NCBI GenBank assembly: GCA_000711775.1
Contig: ARYC01000100.1
Location: forward strand, 1-64,000
DNA length: 64,000 nucleotides
Direction of reading: 5' to 3'
Source of the DNA: Oxytricha trifallax
Lineage: Eukaryota; Ciliophora; Spirotrichea; Sporadotrichida; Oxytrichidae
Below, piece after piece: positions 12,701 to 25,755 of this stretch. The notes under the pieces were generated by a model that was given only the letters and a program-made list of their open reading frames with translations, searched no databases and was not told where the DNA came from. Both the position numbers and the translations under genes were made by a program. How positions within the stretch are numbered: position 1 is the first letter of the stretch; the number at the start of each line of letters is the position of its first letter.

Positions 12701-15525
12701 AATGATTGACAGCTCAAGCAAAGAGAATCATTAGTAGCAAACAACATTTTATATTTTATATATAAATGCTTACTAATATCTAATAATTATTGATTTATAA
12801 GAATATATTTTAAAATAAATATCCCATTCTCAATTTTATTTTTGCCTTTTTATTATTCTTAACTTGATGGAAATATTTGATTAAAAATAAATCAATAAAT
12901 AATTTATTTGAGGATTAAATGTCTGCTGGTATGAAAGTATCATAAATAAAAATATAAAATAATTAAATTTTTAAAGCAAAATATTCAGATAGGTGAGAGG
13001 TAAAATTTGATTCATTCAATATGATCTTCACCTAAAGCCACTAAAAAATATGTGTTAATTTTTTTATATAAATATACATATTATCTATAATTCGTTATTT
13101 AGTTGAAATAATAATCATGGTTCATATATAAAATTTAGAGTCATGAATTGAGGGTTAAAATTATCACTACATTTTATAAAAATGTTAAAAAAGCAATAAA
13201 TATTTTATTTTCTTCTTCAAAAATACCAACAAAAGAACATCGATATAAAATTAATCTTTTATAAAAAAAACCTTGTTCATAAATTTTATCTGCTTAAATT
13301 TTTAATTTTGTAATTCCACGCTGAGTTTTTAAGTTGATTTAGTAACAAATTGTGATATGCAATTATTGTTTTGGTTTTTCTCAATTATTTTTTTCTCCTA
13401 ACTTATATTCAGATATAGTTTGGTTTTCTATTTGTAGTCTTTAATAAAAATTACCAATACTGTATTTTTTAATTATTTTTTTTTGTTTTAATTAATAATA
13501 AAATGCGCATAGAATGTTAGTTAATTTGAGGGGAGATAAGAAACAAATGAAAATCTGAACTTATTTTTATTACAGTTAAATTTAACTTTTAAGATGTATT
13601 CTGTAACCTTTAACAAAGTATAAATGTATATTAAACAATTTAATTTAAACTTTTAACAACACTAAATGTAAATATTAGACTAATTATTATAGCAAAAATT
13701 TTAGTAGAATTGGACAAGTTTAATGTATAACCTAACAAAAATGAAACTTTTAATCATATTTCTTAACTTGTTAACTTTATTTGTCCTTTTATTAAACTTT
13801 TAAACTTTCAGACATTAATTTTAGTTATTTGAGTTGCATGAAATATTTAAAGTACATTTTTTGATATTTTTTAGTTTTTTCTTTGACTAATAATTATTTC
13901 TTTTCCATTGAATTGAAATATGTTATAATAGTAGTCATTTTTATATTCATATTCAACAATTATATTTAGATTTAATAGCAATTATTAGATTTATATATTT
14001 AAAAATAATAGATTTGAATTTGAAGAGATAATTAAATTATAAGTAAATAAAATTTCAGGCTCTAAATTTTTTGAAAACCTGGACAAAATGGTGCTTATTT
14101 TGCTTGATTTATAAAGAATTCAGATTAGCTAAACTTTTTTATTGGCTGTATCTCTCTTTATCATTACTGAAGCGAAATAAATCGAGTTTAATTTAAGATT
14201 AAAAGCAAATAAACAAATCATTAAAAATTAAAGAAGATTTAACACTCTTCAGCAATGCGATAAAATTGTAAAGTCTATAGCAATGGTGATTTTAAATTTT
14301 TTGAATCATTTAAAATTTAACTGCCAATTATTATTTTATAATATAACTTCAAAATTCAATAAATTCCAATAATAAAATTCAGATTTTATGGTAATGTAAC
14401 TTCTCAAAAAGTAAAATCTATTAAAAAAAGAATAGCTCGATAATACCTTCACACACATGGCAGCGTTAATTTTTGCAATAGAATCTTAACCATTAAATAA
14501 AAATAATAATATATTTATAGTTTTTTGATTTCCTTGCAACTTTGTATAGAGATTACCACTAGTGCAACTAAAGTAATCATTTTCTTGTTATGTTTTAATA
14601 TTCATTATTATTGCAATCTGATTACTTAATTAGCACAAATAGTATTTATAAATAATAAGAATAATACTATAAAGATTTTTAATCTTCAATAAGATATGAT
14701 ATATTTCCTCTGTAAATAAATACTATAGGAAACCCAAAAAAATATTTTATAATTTAAATAAGGAGATTGTATTTTTAGTAGTTATAATAAAGAGTTCTTG
14801 GGAGTATAATTATTAAGTGGTATAAATAATTTCATTTGTATCATAAAATATCTCATTAAAGTTAATTTTACTATAATTTTTTTTTCATTACATATAATAA
14901 ACATTTTTACTTCATTTTAATATGAATTAATAGCTTAATCAATTTGAAGTATGAATAATTACCATGTTTATTTGTTTTAAAATAACATCACTAAATTAAA
15001 ATTTTCGTTTAGACTCAAATTAAAAATGCAAAACTTTTTCATTTTTTGCATACTTGTCCCTTTAGAAAAGATTATATGATTGAATTATTTAGTATAAATA
15101 GATAAATCAATAAACTGTTTTAGCTAAAGCCTAACATTTTAATTTTAATTTATAAATAATTAATTAAGCTTAAGATAAAATGATAAGAAAAAAATTTATT
15201 ATTTTTATGAAAGTTTTAATTACATGTAACTAATTATAAATAATACAAAGTTTCTTGTACAAAATATCTTTTTTTCTTCAAAATAATACCGGATTTAATA
15301 TATTTTACTTTTTTTTATTGAAATATTAATTGCACATATCTACCCTCCAAGATATTAATTATTACTGTAAACCTTTGAAAAAACAGTAAATTCATATTCA
15401 TTTGGAATTTATAAGGTAGCAGGAGGAGTTTTAATATTTCTTATGATCAATTACAGGAATTAAAATGTTAATTATATAATAAATAAGTTTATTTATATTT
15501 ATTTATGTTCCGTTAAGAATTTAAA
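9717..15525. other. Long AT-rich region without genes
   Basis: About 5.8 kb of AT-rich DNA. I find no coding run longer than chance under the ciliate code, no tRNA and no clear element. A (TTAA)n run lies at 11071-11094. Confidence 0.5.
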
Positions 15526-15575
15526 GGGTGTTGACGTCAAGACTATCAGTTGACGTCCATATTTGACCAGCAACA
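15526..15575. repeat. Orphan tip of the Merlin-like element
   Basis: GGGTGTTGACGTCA at 15526-15539 is identical to the outermost 14 bp of the element at 8016, and TTGACGTCC follows at 15551. No matching inverted end, array or transposase is seen nearby, so this is a solo end or a nearly deleted copy. Confidence 0.65.
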
Positions 15576-16446
15576 TTATGTGACACAGACATAATTTATG
15601 TTAAGTATTTTAATGTAAAATTTAGAAATTAATTTTTATATCAATATTCCAATTATCAAAATAAGGAATTATTTTTAATGCTATAATGTTTCAACATTTT
15701 TGATAAATATTATCTAGAACTTTATTACATTATGATTTTAGATCAATGTTCTTTGTGTATTAATATAGTCTAAGTAAATTTAGTGCTGAGTCATGCATCA
15801 ATAAATATTTATTAAAATTCTTACAATAGTTCCAATAATATAGATATTGATATTTTAATTGAAATTTTGATTATGGTATTAGATTATATCGTATTCGAAT
15901 CAAAGTTATTAATAGGACTTTTAAATACCTTTTTTTAATATTAAATCGATAATATTAAAGCATAATTTGCATTTAACAGTAGATTAAGATCAGGGATTTG
16001 TATCACTATTTTGCATTATCACTAAAATTAATTAAAGAAATCTTTTTACTTTAAAGAAAACTAACTGAGAAATTATATATAATTCTATTAGTAATATTTA
16101 AATCACTATTTTTAATAGTTTATGCATATAGCTATTGATAATAATATGAATTCATACATTCAAATGAATTAATATATTAAAAAGTAAAAAAGATGTTAGT
16201 TAAGATTGAGATTTTAAAAAATTATTCAGTAAAAGTTATATTAATAAATTATGATAAAATTAATCATAATTCTTTAAGGAATGGAAGTCACTAGTGATCT
16301 CTTGCCGTCATCTGTGAGCTTTTGATTTTATTACCCAAAAAATTTAACATTATGTAGTAAATAAGGAGTTTTCTTTTGAAATACCATCTTCAATTTCAAA
16401 GAAGATATCACAATATGAAACGATTTCTGTAAAGGTTTGTAAAAAG
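15576..16446. other. AT-rich spacer
   Basis: Nothing recognisable apart from AT-rich sequence. Confidence 0.4.
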
Positions 16447-17764
16447 TATTGCTAAAATAGAATTGAATCGGGGAAATTGAAAAATAAATAAATAACGATA
16501 AATATATGAATAAGTAACTGCCACTAATTAGAGATGTGTATAGATCAAATTTGGTTCTATGTACTTACTTACGTTTATGTGTCCATTCCGCCAATGTTCC
16601 TAATGTGTAACGTAATCACTTTTTCTGCAATATCTCACTTGACCAACTTGACTTTAGTATTTTAATGGTCAAATTCTCCAGATTTAGATAATTTTAAATT
16701 AATTATATTTATTATCAATTTAATTTAACTTGACCAATTTGACCAACTTGACCCATTTGACTTTTAATTATTTTGGGTCAAATCAGTAATTAATTATATT
16801 AGTTTAATTAGTGCAAATATATAATTAAAAAACATCAGGAGTGGAAATGGCACTGTGGTCTCTTACTTCCCGCGCGCAGCTCTATAACAAATCCTGATTA
16901 GATGCTATTGAAGTCACCTGGGATTTTCTTTGAGTATACGTATTGACCATACTCGTATTCTTGCTTAACGATTACAATGTCATTCGTGATTGAAGAAGAA
17001 ACCTTATCTTCAACAAGTAATGAGTAAACGTATAATTGATCATCAGTGATAGCGCATTAGGTGTAAACCATATCAGCTTCGTAGTTGTAGTTAGCTCCCT
17101 TAATGAATGAAGCATTGTAAGCCCAATAGATAATTCCATCTAAGTTAGACATTAGATTAAGAGCAGTGTCGTTTTCTGTGGCAAAGAATGAATTTGGATA
17201 GGCACCTGAACTAGTTGAACCGCAAATAACAGTGTAACCGTTAGCTTGATCAGCATCAGTTCCATATTGATTCATTATCCAAATCACCAATAATCTTGTT
17301 GGAGACTAGAGGCGTAATAAAGCTGCGCGCGGGAAGTAAGAGACCACAGTGCCATTTCCACTCCTGATGTTTTTTAATTATATATTTGCACTAATTAAAC
17401 TAATATAATTAATTACTGATTTGACCCAAAATAATTAAAAGTCAAATGGGTCAAGTTGGTCAAATTGGTCAAGTTAAATTAAATTGATAATAAATATAAT
17501 TAATTAAAAATCATCTAAATCTGGAGAATTTGACCATTAAAATACTAAAGTCAAGTAGGTCAAATGGGTCAAGTGAGATATTACAGAAAAAGTGATTACG
17601 GTACACATTAGGAACATTGGCGGAATGGACACATAAACGTAACGGTAAGTACGATAGAACCAAATTGATAACAACATCTCTAATTAGTGGCAGTTACTTA
17701 TTCATATATTTATCGTTATTTATTTATTTTTCAATTTCCCCGATTCAATTCTATTTTAGCAATA
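16447..17764. mobile_element. Foldback element with long arms and an internal open reading frame
   Basis: Left arm 16447-16881 and right arm 17321-17764 are near-identical inverted copies of about 440 bp, starting TATTGCTAAAATAG and ending inside with CCCGCGCGCAGCT. The arms contain several TTGACC/GGTCAA repeats. Between them is a unique 439-bp loop with ordinary base composition and a minus-strand reading frame. It is not clear whether the arms are a transposon that captured a gene piece or an inverted duplication around it. No transposase is present, so it would be non-autonomous. Confidence 0.75.
16838..17320 (-). CDS. Unrecognised protein fragment in the loop of the foldback
   Basis: On the minus strand the whole loop is open with TAA/TAG as Gln, about 150 codons, and runs into the left arm where TGA lies at 16835-16837. 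The translation is rich in Tyr, Asn, Ser and Gly (IMNQYGTDADQANGYTVIC, SSGAYPNSFFATENDTAL, GIIYWAYNASFIKGANYNY, VKQEYEYGQYVYSKKIPGDF), resembling a secreted or surface beta-rich domain. No start codon fits cleanly at the arm edge, so it may be a germline gene segment or captured exon. I do not recognise the family. Confidence 0.5.
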
Positions 17765-18349
17765 TTAAGATGAATTTTATATGATTCTCATTTCGTATAA
17801 AGAACTCATATCAAAATTTACTTATATAGGTCCACTTAGTTCTTATTTTAATGTTAGCTCAATAGTATCCTTGAAAATTTTTATATTTATAAATTAAATT
17901 TTATAATTTCGAATTAAAGAATTGTTTTTTTTGAATTTACAAATTATTTTAAATAATTTTATGTAAAAATAAAATTAGACAATTTAGTAAGAATTTGCAT
18001 TTTTATTTATACTAAATAATAATACGTCGACTTTAACAAATAATTTCATATATTCTTATTAATATAATTATTTTTTTCTCCTAAAATAAAAAAATTTTTT
18101 GTTGTTGTGTATCTGAAAAAAATTTCTAATCTAAGATGATTTTTCCATTAACATTTAAAAACAGGTTTTAATACTTTATCAAAAGTTTAATTTTGCATTT
18201 CTAAAATATAATTGGTATTTATATTGACTTTAGATAATATTAATAATTTTGCAAATTTGTATTTTTATTATTTTTATGTGATTATAGATGAATTTAAAAA
18301 CCATCATTATTGAAGAGTATTGTTCCCAATTTTACCAAAATAAACACTT
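17765..18349. other. AT-rich spacer
   Basis: Nothing recognisable. Confidence 0.4.
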
Positions 18350-18955
18350 CCTCACTAAGGATTACAGCACCATGTATCCTGTGTTTTTCTTGATATTACA
18401 TAACCTTCTAAAAATAATTAAAACATCATAGTAAAGGGACTTAAGTCATTTGTTAGGTGTTTATGAACATTCCAATAAATCTAAAGCAACCCAGTTCAAG
18501 GTAACTTTCCCTTAAACATCATTAAATATTTTATATTTTGAATAAATATTAGTTGCTTATTTTTATTTTATTTGCGATTTCATTAATTTAATAAATAATA
18601 CAATGATTAATTTTCATAATAACATGAAGAGATTTTAATAATGTCAGCAAAATAATGATTATAACACAAATGATTCAATTGCAACCATTATATAAATTAA
18701 TCATTATATTAGAAATTAAATTAATGAAATCGCAAATAAAATAAGCAAGTTATATTTATTCAAAATATTAATTCTTTAATGATGTTAAAGTGAAAGTTAA
18801 CTTGACCTAGGTTGCTTTAGATTTTTTGGAAAGTTCATAAAAACCTAACAAATGACTTAAGTCACTTTACTTTGATGTTTCAATTATTTTAGAAGATTTT
18901 ATGTAATATCAAGAAAAACACGGGATTCCTGGTGCTGTTATCTTTCCCTAATTGG
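18350..18955. repeat. Foldback element, about 600 bp
   Basis: Inverted arms of about 245 bp (18350-18600 and 18712-18955). Paired landmarks include TTTTTCTTGATATTACATAA with its inverse, GACTTAAGTCATTTGTTAGG with its inverse, and TTTGCGATTTCATTAATTTA with its inverse. The two arms differ at scattered positions, so this copy is older than the palindrome at 31.5 kb. The loop is AT-rich and non-coding. Confidence 0.78.
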
Positions 18956-19319
18956 ATTCTCTTTAACAATAAAATTAGACTTTACTTTTGATTCTTATAG
19001 AGTTCATATAGAGCCCAATTAATTATAAATAATTTTACAATATATATAATTTTCTTATCAAAGCAGCTTTCAAATTAAAACACTTGAGAATTTCAAGGTT
19101 AATTTATCTTTTTATTTAACTTATAAAAACTTACATATAAAAAACGGCATAACTTAAATTTATATAAAACTACAATAAATTTATAGAAAATCATCTTAAC
19201 TCAAAATTTGAAAAATTTTTGCTAAAGTATCTTTTTTATCTCAATATAATTATTTATATAAAAGATAAAAAAGAATTTTTTATATAATCTATACATAAAT
19301 CAAAAAATTAATATCTAAA

Positions 19320-20900
19320 GAAAGTTTGAAAGATTTGGAGATAATAAATACTCATAGAGCTTAAAAATATTTAAAAATAATTAAATTGAGTTCACTTATC
19401 CAGTCTTATAACTTTAATAAAATTATTTAAAATAATTAAACGCGATAATAAAAATTATGTCATAAGTAATACTTAATAATTTATTATTTTTATTAGAAAA
19501 ACTCCCAAAGTTTATATCACGGCATTCTGCAGCAAAATAAATGACTGTAAAAAGTACAAGTATCATTTTCGTCAATCTTTTATCAATCATTTTATATTTA
19601 ACCTTTTATTTCAATAAGGAATATATAATTTTTAATCCAAATTACTTGAAATAAGCTTTATAATATTTTTTATTTAGTTTTAGGTGGATTTATTTAGGTT
19701 ATATTTTCAATTTTTTAAAAATATTAATTACGATTACAATTCTATATATATTTTTTTTTAAAAAAATCTCATACATTATGTTATAATTAAAATATGATGG
19801 GATCTCCTAATAGTTTGATAATGCATTTTTATCATTAAAATAATTATCTATAGTAAGAATACTTTTCGATTTAAAAGAAAAAATTTTAATTAAAACAAAT
19901 AATTTCAGATAAATTTTAATATATTGTTTTCAAAATTATGGTTTTATTATCCTCTTTAAATAGCTCATTAGAAGTCAAACGGTATATAATTTTGCTCTAA
20001 AATTTTTATCTTGTTGGTTAAGAATGAAAAACTCATTTAAATTTTTGGGAATTAGTTAAAAAAACTCTATAACTCTCTCGGTAATAGAAAATTTAAAGGA
20101 AATATAGTCAATTACAAAATCCAGTTCATATTGCATAGATCTATAACTTTAAAACATATATATATATATTTGAAATTTGAATAAATTTAAATATATTTAC
20201 TGGCACAATCTTTTTGTCTAATTAATAAAATTGATATCATTATAACTAATCTAACGTATTCATTCATTAAAATTTTTTAAAAACTCTATTTAATTGATTG
20301 AATTCTGACAGTTTAATTTTTAAATGACAAGCTTTTTATTATAAAAGTAAAATTAAGTTTTTTTAGTTTTTAATATATTTATCTGTTAAAAATTATGATT
20401 TAACTTTAATTAAAATTTAATTATACTTAATTATTAAACTAGCGTATTAATGTAAAGATATATCACAAATCTATATATTAATATTTATAATTTTTTTTAA
20501 AATTAAAATTATTAAATATTCAATTGTTTATAAAATAAAGAAATGTTTAAAAATATGATTTAAAAATAAACTGAATGTTTAGTTTTTTAATATTTAGTAT
20601 AAAATTATATATTTATAAATCATCGTAATGGTTTGATTTTGATTAAAGATATTATTTATTATAATTTAATAACTTAATTATTATTTACATTAATATAATT
20701 CAATGAGATATTGCAATTATAACATCTATTCAATAAATATATTTATTGATATTTTTATTTCTTTATATAATAATCTTGAAAGGATACTAATCAATTACTC
20801 TATCATACCTAATTAATAATTTATTATATTCTCTAATATATAAACACTTAGCTTAATTTACTTTTTTATTTATCAATATGTTTTTCTCACACTTTTACTT
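19320..20900 (+). repeat. Dispersed repeat family C, copy 1 (tentative extent)
   Basis: Two blocks, GAAAGATTTG...AAATACTCA at about 19328 and ATTTATAAATCATCG at 20611 followed by about 180 bp of matching text to ATAATCTTGAAAGGATAC, recur in the same order and with almost the same spacing (about 1.28 kb) at 42406 and 43686. Sequence between the blocks is too diverged to align by eye. No coding capacity. Confidence 0.4.
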
Positions 20901-22849
20901 AATTTATCACTTACATCTATTAAATTTTAATTAAAATTTAATATGTATAATATAATTTTTATCTAATAAATAAAAAAATAAGGTAAGTGAACGAATATCT
21001 TTTCCCATTATAAGTTAAAATTTAATATATAATATTTGTACAAACTATCAAGATTTTTAACTCTAAACGGGAGCGAAATTGTTTAAGTTCAGAAGATTTT
21101 AGATAAATTAATTTTTTTCATAGAATTTGCAACTTATTGAAATTGTGAACAGAGTGGGTGACATATTATTTTTATAAGGTGGGTTGATTCTATCTTATTC
21201 TATATATAAAAAATTTAAAGATATCATCTTTTGTTTTTTCCATCAATATGTATCAAACAACAAGTATTGTTATTGTGTGCGTTCAATTTCCTATACAGTT
21301 TATCAATTTTAACATATCCTCATTTAATTGTAAATTATATGTTTTTTAAATATTTACATTTTTATTTCAAATTCTTATTTATTCTAATTAAAAAGTCAAT
21401 TTGTTAATAGCATCCTATATAATAACTTTCACTTTTTTCACATTCATAGAACATCAGACAACAATTATATTTCTTATTTTGAAGCTCTAAATATATGAAT
21501 ATAACATTATTGCAATAAATTAATATGTAATAATAATATTAAATATAGAATTTTATATTAAACGAATAATAGTTAAAATAAAATTAACTATTCCAAAATT
21601 TTTCCCATAAAATTCATAATTAAAATCATATTTTATTTCTTTCTTTAAAAAGAGCTTAATTTCAATAAAAAAATCTATAAATTTTATTTTTTTAATATCT
21701 AAATTGAACTAGATATTCAAATTTGAAGGTATTACTAAATAATAATTCTATAATCAAACAAATTCTATTTTTCCAATAATTTCTTTTGATTTCTCATTTA
21801 AAAATGTAAATTTTAAAAAAATAAATAAATAGATTATATACTTAAAAGAAAAGTTTAAGTGATTTCTTTGTACAAATAAAAACTTTGTTAATCTATACAA
21901 AAAAAATTATCAGAAATTTATAGAATTACAAACTTAGATTGATAAAGATTTTATTATTAAAAATGAGGAAATTCATAAATTGAATAATTCTTATTTACCC
22001 TTTATCAAAAAAATGAGAGCTGCTTTCAAGGCAATCATAAAAGAGAAATTAAATATATCATTAATTTTATTTTTCATATACCCAGTCGATAACATTAAAA
22101 TTAAGAATTCTAAGTTGCCCTTAATTTATTTTAATATACTTTTTTTCTTTTGTAAAATAATAACGATTTTTGAATTATAACTTTTAGAAATTATATGATT
22201 ATTTTTCTAATTTTTTTATTTCTAAAAAAGGATTATTAAATTCGATTTATAAAATACAATTTATAAAAACTTTTTATAATTTATATTTTCATTATCTAAG
22301 TAAATTAGAGAGAAATGGATTATTAAATCAAATAAAATTATAATTCATTTCAATATAAACGAAACGAGGTAATAAGATGATTTATAATAAGAAATGAATA
22401 TATTTCGCTAATTATCAATAACTTTAAATACAATTCTACTTTTAATTTAATTAAAGTAATAACAAATAAATTCGTCAATTTAATAAATAATATTTAAAAT
22501 TATCTCCAATGAAGTGTTTTTTTAGAACAATTAATTAATAAACACAAAAGAAAAAACACCATAATTTATTTTACTATAAATTTACAGTATTAATTATATT
22601 AATATATTAAAAACTTTCATATTTTATTATTTTACAAATTAGTTAATTGATGACAATATCATAATTAGCCTTATTTAATGTTATCTATCTTTTCAGTATT
22701 CCTATATTAGTTCAAGTGACGTCCTTTATCTAATAAATTTATTAATATTAATCTATAACTATTTATATTATAAATCTTAAGGAAACCCTATATGAATTCT
22801 AATATCTTCCGGATTCTAGACCATGCCATTTCCTTTGTTCTTATCTATC
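20901..22849. other. AT-rich spacer
   Basis: No gene or element recognised. Occasional open runs of 60-odd codons here have the composition of random AT-rich sequence. Confidence 0.45.
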
Positions 22850-25755
22850 ATTACATCCATCGAGTTGTCAATGTTATTTTAAGCACCGTGAATATAATAA
22901 TTTCGTTATTTATAAAGTAAAAATAGAATAAATTGTACAAAATACTTAATAACTAATAATATTCAAGGTTTAATTGAAATAGAATAATTCTTTATTTTAA
23001 TATTTTTTGTGAATGAAAGAGTCAAAATTTTAAGGCATTACTTCATTTAATATAGAATTATAATTAAATAGATATAAATTAATGCTTTTAAATTTATATA
23101 TTTAGTTCATACATGTTTTACTTTGTGATCTGTTCAAGGACGATTTCATTTTAATTGATGAATTTAGGTTCATAGTTTTAAAGTAAAAATTAGCATTAAA
23201 GAGAGATATAAGATTTTACAAAATTTTACTTGCATTGAAAAATTGTTTTTATCATAATTTTTATAATTTAATTGTTTTCTCAGGTCTATTTTTTAAATTA
23301 AGATTTAATGGCAATTTTTGAGTGTTTTTATCTAAATATTTATAATATCTTCGAACTTGATAATATATTAATATTTAACAAATAATTTTAGCAAATTAAA
23401 TTGTTTAATTCCTTATATTATAGGAAATGATTTTTATATTTAATGTATATCTCAAATTTCTCCATAATTTATTAACCAGAAAGTTCAATAAATAATTACA
23501 TAATTGTAGGCAAATTAATGACATTAAAAAATACGAAAAATGAAGCTTAATACATTAGTATATTTACATTAATATGTTTCTTATCTAAGATTTAACAAAA
23601 TTTATTTAAAATGATTTTATTATTATAAAAATACAGTATTTCTTGTATATTAATACAAATTTGTTTTAATAAATTAAAATTTACCTTTACTATGGCTAAA
23701 ATGAGCTTATTGCAGATATTCTATCCATATATTAGACTTATTACTAATATTACTCAAGTTTATTTTGAATTTCAATTTGATCGCTATGTTTATAAGTTAT
23801 ATTACTTAATCTATATTATTACAAATTAACAATGTTAATATGACGGATATTCTATATTCAAAATACTCAAATTAAATTATATAAGTAATCATTTAAAGGA
23901 TTGTTAAAATCTAGATTTACAAAAATAAATCTCATATTTATAAATTAAAGGTTATTTTATTATAAGGGGGGGGGAAGTTTCCTGCCCCAACATTAAATTT
24001 TATGTTTTTTGAAATAATTTTAATAGAAACAATTAATTTCAATTTCAATTACTATAATCAAGTTCTATACAACATTTATTATTTATATAATTTTCAAGGT
24101 ACACAATTATTCTTTATCAAATTATATATTATTAACAAGCCTAAAATAAGTGTTTTTTATTAATAATTAATGTAATTTTCATTAAATTCTAAATTTATTA
24201 TCAAAGTAGAAATGATATTTGAAGCTAAATTTATAAAAAACTACATCATAAATGATCATAAAGATTCTTTGAAAATTATTAAAATTACATATTTTTATGT
24301 ATGGGGCAGGAAACTTCCGATGGGGGCAGGAAACTACCTTTTTGGAGGCAGGAAACTTCCCCCCTAGGGTGCATATAAAATTTTGGGGCAGGAAACTTCT
24401 TCCCCCCCCCTATTATAAATATATTCATATAAGGACATAAAAAAAAGAATATAATTTGCTACTCATTTATATTACATTGATAAAATTAACAATAAAAAAT
24501 ATTCATAAAATAATAGTTTATTATATTCCACTCCATTTTATTGTATTCCTATTTCAAAAAAATAAAATTATATTTTTGGATATTCATATCTGTACAATCA
24601 AATTTAACCATTATATCATTAGTAGTCCTATTAAATAATCCTAAATTTACCTGACTTTTAATTTTTTAATTTTTAGAAGCATTATGATAAAGCAAAGACA
24701 GGTTAATATATAATAGAACTTATTTATTAATGTGAATTCCATTTTACATCAAATATATAAAATCTATTATTTAATATTCAATATTTATAATAAAATAAAG
24801 AATTTTAAATAAAAGCTTGTTATAAAAATTTTATAGTATATTGCATATTTAAGATAATTTTTGACATAATAAAAGTAGATAATGATAATTTAATTTAGAT
24901 AATTATGATTATTTTTGAATAAATTATAATAGTGGAAAATATTTTTAAACTTTCTATTATTTGATCAGAAAAAATTGAATTGTTAACCATTCTAATTAAT
25001 TTTATATTTGTCATAGCACAGTTTATAATTTCAATATCTTTAATATTTATATTGTTTTATATACTAAAAAATCGAAGATTCTAGTTGACTATAAATCCTT
25101 AAAAATATATAGGAAATTAATGATCTCTTTAAAGTAGATAATTTATTTTAATTTATAATTAATGAATTAAATGAACACAAAAGAATTATATCAGTTGCTT
25201 TATGTAATTTTTTTCAAATCTATTTCTTTGATAATGCTTTTATATATCGTTGAGAAACAAGTATTTTATAGAAATAAGTCTTTTTATTGGATAGAGAGAT
25301 TAATTCGATAATATATAGGAGTAACATTATTAATATATTGAGAAGAAATAATTATTTAAATTGTTCATTATCAAATTTACAAAAATAATTATATTCAAAA
25401 ATTTGTAGCTAATATAAGAAAAAATTAATTAAAAAAGCAACAATTTTAATGCCAAGTATCCCTTCCCATTTTTAAATTAAAAAATTATTTAATGTTTGTT
25501 ATTTTCATTTTCATTTTACTAGTTATTGATAGAAAGCCTTTCACTATCAATCTCAATATTGGCAAGTAAAAATAAAAATAAAAATAATATAATTAATGAA
25601 ATAAGTTATTGTTCAGCTTACACATTAACTACTTAGGGGATCTTTCTGCACTTATTATAATAGATTCAATATTATAAAATAATATTTAGAAAAGATGCAG
25701 ACAGAGATTAGTGCTATTACTAAAATTATTATTATTGCTACTAAGTAAGGCATTA
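22850..25755 (+). repeat. Dispersed repeat family A, copy 2, with a MITE inserted
   Basis: Begins with the 47-bp block shared with 630-676 and ends with the AAGTTATTGTTCA...CTTTCTGCACTT block shared with the end of copy 1. At about 2.9 kb it is roughly twice the length of copy 1; 445 bp of the excess is the G-tipped MITE at 23966-24410, and the rest is other AT-rich sequence of unknown origin. Confidence 0.55.
23966..24410. mobile_element. G9-tipped MITE with 8-bp target duplication
   Basis: The element starts with nine G then AAGTTTCCTGCCCC and ends GGGGCAGGAAACTTCTT then nine C. The 8-bp TATTATAA flanks it on both sides (23958-23965 and 24411-24418). Near the right end the tip sequence GGGGCAGGAAACTTCC is repeated as four direct copies or close variants (24303-24400). 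No reading frame is present, so it is non-autonomous. An 8-bp duplication fits hAT-like or Merlin-like movement, but the tips match neither clearly. Confidence 0.85.

Noticed and set aside
21980..22180. AT-rich plus-strand frames at 21980-22180 and 24456-24638
   Set aside because: Composition of random AT sequence (Ile, Lys, Asn, Phe) with no motif; chance runs.
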